The notes under the pieces are model-generated. The model did not search any database. It had not been told where the DNA came from and saw only the letters and a list, made by a program, of their open reading frames with translations. From the NCBI GenBank assembly GCA_964465065.1, contig CAYXHZ010000100.1:1-6698 (forward strand): DNA of 6,698 bases. Direction: 5' to 3'. Positions 1 through 6,698 of this stretch are shown here, one piece after another. Source of the DNA: CAYMND01 sp964465065. GTDB taxonomy: Bacteria; Acidobacteriota; Aminicenantia; UBA2199. The first letter of the stretch is position 1. Each line of letters begins with the position of its first letter. Both the position numbers and the translations under genes were made by a program.

Positions 1-2550
1 CCGCTCAAGCACTACCAGGTCAACGAGATCCATTCCAAACTGGGCTGCCTGGTGCAGATCCCGGACGGCAGCGGCGCCTACTTCCCGTTCACCGACATGA
101 TGGAATCGGTCAGTCAGGACACAGCGGACATGAGGTACTCGGGCAAAGGAACGCTGACCATCCGCTACCGCGTCGGCAACGGCAGCGTGGCGGAAGCCTT
201 TATCGCCAACATCCCCTTCAGCAAATGGGATGTCCAGGAGGAGACCGGTATCCTCCTGTCCGGAACCCTCAAAACAAGTCCCAAGGGAGTCACGGACCTC
301 TCCTTTCCCAAGAGTTTCGTTCACAACGCCGTATTGACACATCTGGAAGGGGGGGCGGTCGACACGGTGCCCAAGCCGATGATGGCCTCGTTCAATATCG
401 ATCTGCCGATGTCGGGTCTCAAACAGATCAAGGGCGGAAGCAACGACAGCGTCACCATCCAGCAGGCCAGCGGCCGCCTGTCCGCCCTGAACGGCGACTG
501 GATGGCCAGCGGACTGCATCTGGACAAAAGCCAGTTCATCCACACGGCCTTTGTCATCGAGAGCGCGAACGGGGTGTCCATCGACATCAGCCAAAGCGAG
601 AACCCGCCAGGCATGGGCGCCAAGCCGGCCACCTGGATGGGCGTGCACATCGGCCAGGCTCGTATCACCCCTTATACCATGGACTACACCGACCCGGATT
701 TCACCGTGAATACCGAGCAGGAATGGATCGTCGACGGCCAGGGTCTGAACGGCAAGGCCAGCGGCGGCGAATTTTCGGCGAAGATCTCCAAAGGCAGTTT
801 CCAGTTCAAAAAGCTGGAATTCGGCGTGCAAAACAATGTACCCTTCGGCAACTATCAGGACATCATGATCACCGCCCCCTGGCTGGCCTCCTCTCTGAAG
901 GGTAATGCCACGCTGACCACGACCATGAACGGGTCGGAGTATTCCCCGGAAATGGTCCTGGACGACCAAACTCCGGTCATCATGAGTTACCAGGACCAGA
1001 ATCAGCGCGGAACGGTGACCCTGACGACCAGCGATTTCCGCTTCAAGAAGATCACCAGCAAAAACAAAGAACCGGCCATCGTCTGCGATCTCAGAATAGA
1101 CCTGGCCTGCGAAGGCGTTCCCCTGACCAGCCTCACCAGCGACGAATTCTTCTTCCGCTTCGACGACGAGACCTTGTTCGACGGGGAAACCGCTTCCAAG
1201 CTATTCTTCCCGGCTAACCAGGACAGCCGTTTCGGTCCTTTCCCCTGCGACATCAGCAAGGTGACGGTGACGGCCCCGACGGGCAGCCAAGAGCGCCTGA
1301 CCTTCGCCATCGTCAGCAAGATCAAGTACGCCGGCGCCGGCATGGACCAGTTCATCGCCAACCCCGACGCCCTGATCAACTACACCCTCACACGCTCGGG
1401 AAACGGCTGCAGCCTGAACGGCCCCGTCACCGATTGCAACGAAATGACGGTCAGATACCCCACGGTGACCAGCGATTTCAACGGAAAATTCACACCCAGC
1501 TACCAACCGGGCAGTCCATCGAACGGGTCGGCGCCAGGCGCTTCGGGGCCCAGCACCAACCCGGGGGACGACAACTTCGACGCTTCATTGAGCGGCACCC
1601 GTTTTGTCGCCACAGTTCCACTGCAAATTTTCGGCACGGCCAATCTGGGCGACGCCAACTTCATTTTGGGCAGCCAGAACGGCGAAAGCTATTTCATGAC
1701 CTTCGCCCACATCAACATCAGTTCCGGTATCCCCCTGTCTCCGATCCCCTTCTCAATTTATGGCTTCCACGGCGGCTTCGGTTACCATTTCGACGCGCCG
1801 ACCCTGGCGACGGCTTCCGTCGATTCGCAGCCCAACTTGAACGTCACGGCCGCCTTCAGCGCTGGAGTGACCCTGGGAACGACCTATGACAACGGTTTCA
1901 CCCTCGGAGGCGACGCCACCCTGTCCGGAGGCAGCGACGGCTGTCTGGGCGTAGACTTTCAGGACTGGAAAATTTTCAACATGGGCGGATTCGGGGGTCA
2001 CATCGGCTACGCCAACAAAAAATTCGGCGGCAATATCTTCGGACAGTTGAACCTTTTCCTGATTCCCCTCATCAACCGCCATGCCCTGTCCCTGAACCTG
2101 GGTGATGCCGGCGCTCCGCGCATCGATTTCTCATTCGGCGACGGCGACTGGCACGTGTATGCCGGCACCAACGGCGTACCGATAACACTTCAACTGATCG
2201 GTATAGACGGCTCGGGTTACCTGATGCTGGATGATCTCGGTCTGAGAACCGGTTTTTCAATTAAAAGCATCATTCCCCCGGGTGCCGACGAGCTGCCGGT
2301 CAGCGTCTACGTCAGCAGCCATATCGGTGCGCAAGCCGACATTCTGCTCAAACCCAAATTTCACATCTACAGCAATGCCGGCATCAAGCTTGGCGTTGGA
2401 GGCTGCATCATCTGCTGCTGTGGTGAATTCGACGTCTCGGCCAGCGTGGTTTTCGAGACCCCCGATCCGACCAACCTGACGGTCTGTTTCGGCATCGATT
2501 GGCCGTTTGACGGTGAGGATGAAATCCCATATTGCCTGAGTATTTTATAG
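1..2550 (+). CDS. Large beta-rich, glycine-rich protein of unknown function (5'-truncated by window edge)
   Basis: I do not recognise a named family. The frame is open from base 1 to the TAG at 2548-2550, giving 849 visible codons. The GTG at 52 is only an internal valine: 17 sense codons precede it and no ribosome site is evident, so the true start lies upstream. Numbering from base 1, residues 1-498 are mostly alternating polar/hydrophobic beta-strand sequence, including a W-M-G-V-H stretch at about 212-216. Residues 500-528 form a low-complexity Pro/Gly/Ser/Asn linker. Residues 529-849 are very rich in Gly, Phe and Tyr, with IYGFHGGFGYHF at 586-597, a W-H-V-Y-A-G-T element from 717 and G-Y-L-M at 739. 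The C-terminus carries a C-I-I-C-C-C cluster at 802-807 and further cysteines at 829 and 845. There are thirteen cysteines in all. I see no membrane helix or catalytic motif in the visible part. A signal peptide could exist upstream. The Fn3 gene follows 10 bp downstream, so the two are likely an operon and the product probably acts outside the cytoplasm (inference). A surface, secreted or outer-membrane-associated structural protein is possible. Confidence 0.88.
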   Translation, partial: PLKHYQVNEIHSKLGCLVQIPDGSGAYFPFTDMMESVSQDTADMRYSGKGTLTIRYRVGNGSVAEAFIANIPFSKWDVQEETGILLSGTLKTSPKGVTDLSFPKSFVHNAVLTHLEGGAVDTVPKPMMASFNIDLPMSGLKQIKGGSNDSVTIQQASGRLSALNGDWMASGLHLDKSQFIHTAFVIESANGVSIDISQSENPPGMGAKPATWMGVHIGQARITPYTMDYTDPDFTVNTEQEWIVDGQGLNGKASGGEFSAKISKGSFQFKKLEFGVQNNVPFGNYQDIMITAPWLASSLKGNATLTTTMNGSEYSPEMVLDDQTPVIMSYQDQNQRGTVTLTTSDFRFKKITSKNKEPAIVCDLRIDLACEGVPLTSLTSDEFFFRFDDETLFDGETASKLFFPANQDSRFGPFPCDISKVTVTAPTGSQERLTFAIVSKIKYAGAGMDQFIANPDALINYTLTRSGNGCSLNGPVTDCNEMTVRYPTVTSDFNGKFTPSYQPGSPSNGSAPGASGPSTNPGDDNFDASLSGTRFVATVPLQIFGTANLGDANFILGSQNGESYFMTFAHINISSGIPLSPIPFSIYGFHGGFGYHFDAPTLATASVDSQPNLNVTAAFSAGVTLGTTYDNGFTLGGDATLSGGSDGCLGVDFQDWKIFNMGGFGGHIGYANKKFGGNIFGQLNLFLIPLINRHALSLNLGDAGAPRIDFSFGDGDWHVYAGTNGVPITLQLIGIDGSGYLMLDDLGLRTGFSIKSIIPPGADELPVSVYVSSHIGAQADILLKPKFHIYSNAGIKLGVGGCIICCCGEFDVSASVVFETPDPTNLTVCFGIDWPFDGEDEIPYCLSIL

Positions 2551-2553
2551 GAG
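2549..2553 (+). promoter_or_regulatory. Shine-Dalgarno for the Fn3 protein gene
   Basis: AGGAG overlaps the TAG stop codon (2548-2550) of the preceding gene and sits 7 bases before the ATG at 2561. This near-ideal motif and spacing fixes the start of the downstream gene. The overlap with the stop codon suggests that translation of the two genes is coupled on one mRNA. No promoter is visible between the genes. Confidence 0.85.
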
Positions 2554-2560
2554 TCGACCG

Positions 2561-4540
2561 ATGTGCAAACTCATTGTTATCCCCGTTCTGACGATCTGGA
2601 TCATCCTGGCCCCTTGGTCACTGCAGGCCCGGAAAACCGATGACGAAACCGGCTGCCTGGCCATCTCGGACGGACTGGGCGGCATCTCCCTCCTCTGGCT
2701 GCCCCAAGATGGCGTTTGGCCCGCCGGAGGCTGGCAGATTCAGGATGACCAGGGGAAAATCCTGATCGGCCAGGTCAAAGCCGGGGAAGAAGCCTTCCTC
2801 GACGGTTTTGCTCCCGATCGGGCCCAATCGATCCGTGACTTGGCCCGTGGACTGCCCGCATTCAAAACCGATAAAGACCGAAAAAACTATTTCTTCGGTT
2901 TACGGCTGATGGTTCTGGGAAACCCGGACATGGCCCGGGCCATGGGCTTGTCGCGCACCCTGCACAAAGTTGGTGCCGGAGCGAAAATCTACCGTATCAT
3001 CGGCCTGGACGGCGCCGGGAAACCCAATGGAACGGTGCGGAGCAGCGCCGCCGTCGATGCCGCCAAAGCCACCCCCCTGCCCGCCGCGCCGCAGCAGTTC
3101 CGAGCCGAATCCCAACCCGCCGGAGTCGCCTTTTTCTGGTCTCCGCCTGAAAAATCCAGCACCACTCCGGTGTTCAGCTACCGACTGGAACGTTACAACC
3201 ACTCCGCTGCGATGGAACTGATCAGTCAAAAACCCATCCTGCTCAACGTCAATGCCCCGGCCGACCAACCGGACTACATCGATCCGGCCGCCCCGGTGGA
3301 GCAGGAAAGCAGCTATCAGCTCATCGCTGTCGACGTACTGGGCCGCCACAGCGAGCCGGCGCTTGTGGTCGTCTTTCACGCCGATCACCAGGCATCACTT
3401 CCGCCGACCGAAATCAAGGCCGAGGCTCAGAAGGGACAGGTCACCCTGACCTGGAAGGCCAACCCCAGTCCCAACGTCCAATCCGTTTATATCGAGCGGG
3501 CCTTCAGACAGAACGGCAACTACATGCCGATCACTCCCCAGGGCCTGCCCCGGCAGACAGCGACCTTTCTGGACTGCAAACTGCCCGGCGGACTCGAAGC
3601 CTGCTACCGTCTGCGTTGCCTGGGACCTCGCCAGACCATGGGACAGCCTTCCCAGGCCGTGTCGGTCCGGACCCTGAGCGCCACGTTGCCGGCCACCCCG
3701 CAAAACCTCAAGGCCCAAGTGGGCCGGACCCGCATCCGCCTGAGCTGGGATGAAGCCAAAGAAGCGGTATCGGCCTACATCATCGAGCGCCAGACCGATC
3801 GAAAGACCTGGTTCCGCATCAACGACGAACTGGATCAGCAGACCTGCTACGACGATCCCCTGGGCGAGGAAACCAGCGGCACCATTTCCTATCGGGTCAA
3901 GGCCGTAGCCTTCGACAACGTACCCGGACCGTACTGCCCGCCCATCACCGTGATCATCCCGGAAAAGGGACTGCCGCCCGCGCCGCGCATCACCGCCGTC
4001 GACGGACGGGGCGGCAAGGCCGTCATCCGCTTCAAACCGGGTCAACCGGAGCACAAGAGCCGGCAATTTCTGGTGCTGCGCAGCGGGTATCCGGATCAGT
4101 GGGGTGTGGTCATGGGGCGCCCGCTGCCCGCGGATGCCCGCAGCTACACCGACCAGTTCGTAGCCGCCGGTGAAACGTATTTCTACCGGGTGGTGGCAAT
4201 CAACGAGCGCCAAGACCGCAGCGAGCCCTGCGCCGCCGTCCCGGTCATCATCGGCAGCCCGGTCATTCCCACCCCCCAGGCGCCCCGGCTCGAGCTCGTC
4301 GACACGGCGACCCGGCAGCTCAGAATCAGCTTCCAGGCCCCGCCGCCGGACATGCTGGCGATCGTGGAGCGCAAGCTGGAAGGGGACGAGCTGTGGCTCA
4401 GACTGCCGGGAACGATCCGTGGCCAGGAAAGCCTGGATTTTCTGCCCGCTTCGCCCGGCAGGATCCTGTACCGTGTCCTGTACCTGGCTCCGGACGGCAG
4501 CGAGGGCCTGCCATCGGATCCGGCGCATCTGGAGAAATAA
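2561..4540 (+). CDS. Exported multidomain fibronectin type III protein
   Basis: The protein has 659 residues, starts at an ATG with a good AGGAG site and ends at TAA 4538-4540. Residues 1-23 look like a Sec signal peptide: Lys3, a hydrophobic core (about 4-18), then a likely cut after Leu-Gln-Ala23. The mature protein would be periplasmic, surface-bound or secreted. Five Fn3-like repeats follow, at about 173-273, 280-371, 376-466, 471-564 and 572-655. Each begins after a proline-rich joint (such as LPATP or LPPAP). Each has a strand-B pattern like VTLTW or IRLSW, a strand-C pattern like YIIER or VYIER, and a strand-F tyrosine motif such as YRVKAVA or YRVVAIN. Residues about 31-165 appear to be a sixth, N-terminal Fn3-like unit (GISLLWLP early, YRIIGLDGAGK late) split by a Lys/Arg-rich helical insertion. 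No enzyme motif, membrane anchor, LPXTG or lipobox is seen. Fn3 repeats usually act as spacers or protein- or glycan-binding modules. The tight linkage to the upstream large protein suggests a partner or scaffold role (inference). Its exact function is unknown. Confidence 0.93.
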   Translation: MCKLIVIPVLTIWIILAPWSLQARKTDDETGCLAISDGLGGISLLWLPQDGVWPAGGWQIQDDQGKILIGQVKAGEEAFLDGFAPDRAQSIRDLARGLPAFKTDKDRKNYFFGLRLMVLGNPDMARAMGLSRTLHKVGAGAKIYRIIGLDGAGKPNGTVRSSAAVDAAKATPLPAAPQQFRAESQPAGVAFFWSPPEKSSTTPVFSYRLERYNHSAAMELISQKPILLNVNAPADQPDYIDPAAPVEQESSYQLIAVDVLGRHSEPALVVVFHADHQASLPPTEIKAEAQKGQVTLTWKANPSPNVQSVYIERAFRQNGNYMPITPQGLPRQTATFLDCKLPGGLEACYRLRCLGPRQTMGQPSQAVSVRTLSATLPATPQNLKAQVGRTRIRLSWDEAKEAVSAYIIERQTDRKTWFRINDELDQQTCYDDPLGEETSGTISYRVKAVAFDNVPGPYCPPITVIIPEKGLPPAPRITAVDGRGGKAVIRFKPGQPEHKSRQFLVLRSGYPDQWGVVMGRPLPADARSYTDQFVAAGETYFYRVVAINERQDRSEPCAAVPVIIGSPVIPTPQAPRLELVDTATRQLRISFQAPPPDMLAIVERKLEGDELWLRLPGTIRGQESLDFLPASPGRILYRVLYLAPDGSEGLPSDPAHLEK

Positions 4541-4555
4541 CGGATTCGGTCCCCT
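4541..4555. other. 15-bp convergent intergenic gap
   Basis: Only 15 bases separate the TAA of the Fn3 gene from the TAG of tex (read on the minus strand as CTA at 4556-4558). No canonical terminator with a U-tract fits in the gap. Each transcript must therefore stop inside, or read antisense into, the opposite coding region. Confidence 0.8.
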
Positions 4556-6698
4556 CTACCGGGAACCCCACTTGCGTTTCAGCTCCTCCAGGGGATCCGC
4601 CTTGGGCCTGGCCGGTTTGGGGTCCGGACGGGGCTGACGGACGGCTGTGGAAGGTTTACCCTGGCGTTCCTGGCTGCGGGCCAGGCCACGGCGGTCAGCA
4701 GGCGCTTTCCGTTCCGGCACCGGCAGCAGGGCCTTGATGCTGAGCTGGATGCGTTTGAGTTCCTTGTCGACGCTGAGCACCTTGACCTTGACCTTGTCGC
4801 CGACCGAGACCACATCCTCCGGTTTCTGGATGAACTGGTGCGACAGCTCGGAAACGTGCACCAGACCGTCCTGATGAACGCCGATATCCACGAAGGCTCC
4901 GAAATGGGTGACGTTGGAGATCACCCCGGGCAGTTCCATGCCGACTTCCAGGTCGCCGATCTCCTCGACGCCTTCCTCGTACTCGAAAAGTTCGAAGTTC
5001 TGGCGCGGGTCACGGCCCGGCTTGCGCAATTCGGCGACGATGTCCTGCAGGGTGGGCAGACCGAACTGGTCGCTGATGTAGCGGTTCAGGACGATGGCCT
5101 TGACCGCTTCTTCGTTGCGGATCAGCTGCGTCGGTGCGGCGGCGATATCGTCGGCCATGCGCTGCACGATATCATAGGTCTCGGGGTGAATTCCGGTGCC
5201 ATCCAAGGGGTTCTCGCCGTCGCGGATGCGCAGAAAACCGGCGCTGAGCAAAAAGGCCTTGTCGCCGAACATGCGTACGTTCAGCAGCTGGCGGCGGTTG
5301 AGGAAGCGGCCGTTCTCGTCGCGGTAGCGGACGATGTTCTTGGCCAGGGACGGGCCGATACCGGCCACGTAGCGCAGCAGATGGTAGGATGCGTTGTTGA
5401 GATCGACGCCGACACGGTTGACCACCGATTCGACCACCGTATCGAGTTTCTGGGCCAGCAGGCTCTGGTTGACGTCGTGCTGGTACTGACCGACGCCGAT
5501 GGACTTGGGGTCGATTTTGACCAGCTCGGACAGCGGATCCTGGAAGCGGCGGGCGATGGAAACGGCCCCGCGTACGGTGACGTCCTCCTCGGGAAATTCC
5601 TCACGAGCCACGGCCGAGGCCGAATAGACCGAGGCGCCGGCCTCGCTGACCAGCGAGCAGATGACTTCCGGCGGTAAAAAGCTCTTGAAGAAGGCATGGG
5701 TCTCGCGGGAAGCAGTGCCGTTGCCGATGGCCACGGCCCGGATGCGGTATTTACCCAGCCAGGCCTCGACCAGCTTGCGGGCGCCGGCCGTATCCTGCTG
5801 CGGCTTGGTCGGATAGACGGCCGCCTTGTCCAGCAGCTTGCCCGTCTCGTCCAGCACCACCAGCTTGCAACCGGTTCGGTAACCGGGATCGACGCCCAGC
5901 ACCGGCAGCGAACCCGCCGGGGCCGCCAGGAGCAGTTTCTCCAGGTTGGCGGCGAAGACCAGGATGGCCTCCTCGTCGGCCCGGGTCTTCAGCTCGTTCT
6001 TGATCTCCAGTTCGATGGCCGGCAGGATGAGTCGTTTGACCGCGTCTTCGAGCACCTCGAGCAGAAAAGCGCTCCGGGGATGGTTTTCTGGAAAGGCCAG
6101 GGTCTGCACCTGAGGGATGAGCCGTTCGCGTTCCAACTCGATTTTAGCCCGCAGCACCTCTTCCTCCTGACCGCGGAAAACGGCCAGAATGCGGTGCGAT
6201 GGCATCTTGTGCACCGGCTCGCTGTATTCGTAGTACTGTTCGAACTTGGTTCGCTTGTCGGCGTGTTCCGGGGTCACGGCCACGTTGAGCAAGCCTTCCC
6301 TGGCCATGAGCCGGCGTACGCAGGCGCGCAGCTCGGCCCGTTCGCTGAACAGTTCGGCGATGATGTGCCCGGCGCCTTCCAGGGCCGCGGCCGGCGAATC
6401 CACCCCCTTGGCGGCATCGACGAAGGCGACGGCCATCTCCTGCGGCGGCAAGGGCGACTGCTCGTCCAGAATGAGCAGGGCCAGCGGTTCGAGCCCTTTT
6501 TCCTTGGCCACCGTGGCCTTGGTGCGGCGCTTGGGACGGTAGGGCAGGTACAGGTCTTCGAGCTCGGTTTTGCCGTAGGTGCCGGTTATGGCGGCTTTCA
6601 GTTCCTCGGTCAGTTTGCCCTGTTCCTGGATGGTGGTCAGCACCGTGGCCTTGCGCTCGTTGAGTTCCTGGAGGTAGTCGCATTTCTCCCGGAGCAGA
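4556..6698 (-). CDS. tex: Tex transcription accessory protein, S1 RNA-binding (5' end outside window)
   Basis: Tex (YhgF family) is a cytoplasmic nucleic-acid-binding protein linked to transcription and RNA metabolism, related to eukaryotic Spt6. A GTG at 6641-6643 could be called as a start, but 18 more in-frame codons run to the window edge and encode the conserved family sequence LLREKCDYLQELNERKAT. The true start is beyond 6698, and roughly 60-70 residues are missing against the usual ~770. Numbering from that GTG, residues 1-240 are the helical Tex N-terminal region, with the hallmarks LEDLYLPYRPKRRTKA (28-43) and YYEYSEP (137-143). The YqgF/RNase H-like fold starts near 246, with GVDPGYRTG, GNGTASRET (307-315) and SEAGASVYS (333-341). 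The near-invariant stretch SIGVGQYQHDV is at 381-391. Helix-hairpin-helix repeats span about 413-473 (VAGIGPSLAKNIV, then AGFLRI). The S1 domain is at about 565-638 (HFGAFVDIG, DGLVHVSEL). A basic Pro/Arg/Lys tail of about 55 residues ends the protein. It converges with the Fn3 gene, so it is not in that operon. The frame is intact and all family motifs are present. Confidence 0.97.
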   Translation of the reverse strand, partial: LLREKCDYLQELNERKATVLTTIQEQGKLTEELKAAITGTYGKTELEDLYLPYRPKRRTKATVAKEKGLEPLALLILDEQSPLPPQEMAVAFVDAAKGVDSPAAALEGAGHIIAELFSERAELRACVRRLMAREGLLNVAVTPEHADKRTKFEQYYEYSEPVHKMPSHRILAVFRGQEEEVLRAKIELERERLIPQVQTLAFPENHPRSAFLLEVLEDAVKRLILPAIELEIKNELKTRADEEAILVFAANLEKLLLAAPAGSLPVLGVDPGYRTGCKLVVLDETGKLLDKAAVYPTKPQQDTAGARKLVEAWLGKYRIRAVAIGNGTASRETHAFFKSFLPPEVICSLVSEAGASVYSASAVAREEFPEEDVTVRGAVSIARRFQDPLSELVKIDPKSIGVGQYQHDVNQSLLAQKLDTVVESVVNRVGVDLNNASYHLLRYVAGIGPSLAKNIVRYRDENGRFLNRRQLLNVRMFGDKAFLLSAGFLRIRDGENPLDGTGIHPETYDIVQRMADDIAAAPTQLIRNEEAVKAIVLNRYISDQFGLPTLQDIVAELRKPGRDPRQNFELFEYEEGVEEIGDLEVGMELPGVISNVTHFGAFVDIGVHQDGLVHVSELSHQFIQKPEDVVSVGDKVKVKVLSVDKELKRIQLSIKALLPVPERKAPADRRGLARSQERQGKPSTAVRQPRPDPKPARPKADPLEELKRKWGSR

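Noticed and set aside
52..54. GTG as the start of the large protein
   Set aside because: The frame is open to the window edge, no Shine-Dalgarno precedes the GTG, and the protein would begin with no signal peptide. It is an internal valine.
225..905. Overlapping plus-strand frame inside the large protein gene (also 1434-1889)
   Set aside because: The products are Arg/Gly/Pro/His-rich frame-shifted shadows without domains. The main frame is open throughout and has sensible beta-strand sequence.
3395..4528. 377-codon minus-strand open frame opposite the Fn3 gene
   Set aside because: Its composition is Gly/Arg/Asp/Ala-rich, as expected of a codon shadow, with no motif. The plus-strand frame has clear Fn3 repeats and a ribosome site.
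4548..4567. Imperfect hairpin GGTCCC/GGGAACC between the convergent genes as a terminator
   Set aside because: The stem is short with a bulge, it overlaps the tex stop, and no T-run follows on either strand. It is too weak to call.
4838..5677. 279-codon plus-strand open frame antisense to tex
   Set aside because: It mirrors the tex codons, has no recognisable domain or ribosome site, and tex motifs are intact on the other strand. Long antisense frames are expected in GC-rich genes.
6641..6643. GTG (minus strand) as the start of tex
   Set aside because: Eighteen upstream codons encode conserved Tex N-terminal sequence, so the start is beyond the window.
1..6698. Defence system, CRISPR array, mobile element or RNA gene
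   Set aside because: I found no direct-repeat array, transposase or integrase motifs, inverted terminal repeats or tRNA-like segments. The window is filled by three coding genes.

Overview
The window looks like ordinary chromosomal DNA of a GC-rich Gram-negative bacterium. There are three protein genes and almost no non-coding sequence. Two are complete at their 3' ends but run off the window at their 5' ends. One is wholly inside. GC-rich coding, a Sec-type signal peptide and a full-length-type Tex protein fit a proteobacterium or Desulfobacterota-like organism. That taxonomic guess is weak, because nothing in the window fixes the lineage.

Layout. Positions 1-2550 (+) hold the C-terminal 849 codons of a large, beta-rich, glycine-rich protein that I cannot name. 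Ten bases later, with a good Shine-Dalgarno overlapping the stop codon, comes a 659-residue exported protein (2561-4540, +). It is built mostly of fibronectin type III (Fn3) domains. After a 15-bp gap, the Tex transcription accessory/S1 RNA-binding protein gene runs convergently on the minus strand (4556-6698), with its N-terminus outside the window. No stretch over 300 bases lacks a gene. I saw no tRNA, rRNA, CRISPR array, insertion sequence or phage marker.

How the genes relate. The two plus-strand genes are almost certainly co-transcribed and are the unusual part of the window. They encode a very large beta-sheet protein with a Pro/Gly/Ser hinge and a C-terminal cysteine knot-like cluster, plus a signal-peptide-bearing multi-Fn3 partner. 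The partner's N-terminus appears to be an extra Fn3-like domain interrupted by a helical insertion. From memory, unverified, motifs in both resemble paired large hypothetical and Fn3 proteins seen in Bacteroidota and some other environmental bacteria. They are plausible components of an uncharacterised extracytoplasmic assembly. Tex is a conserved housekeeping gene and is probably unrelated to the pair beyond position.
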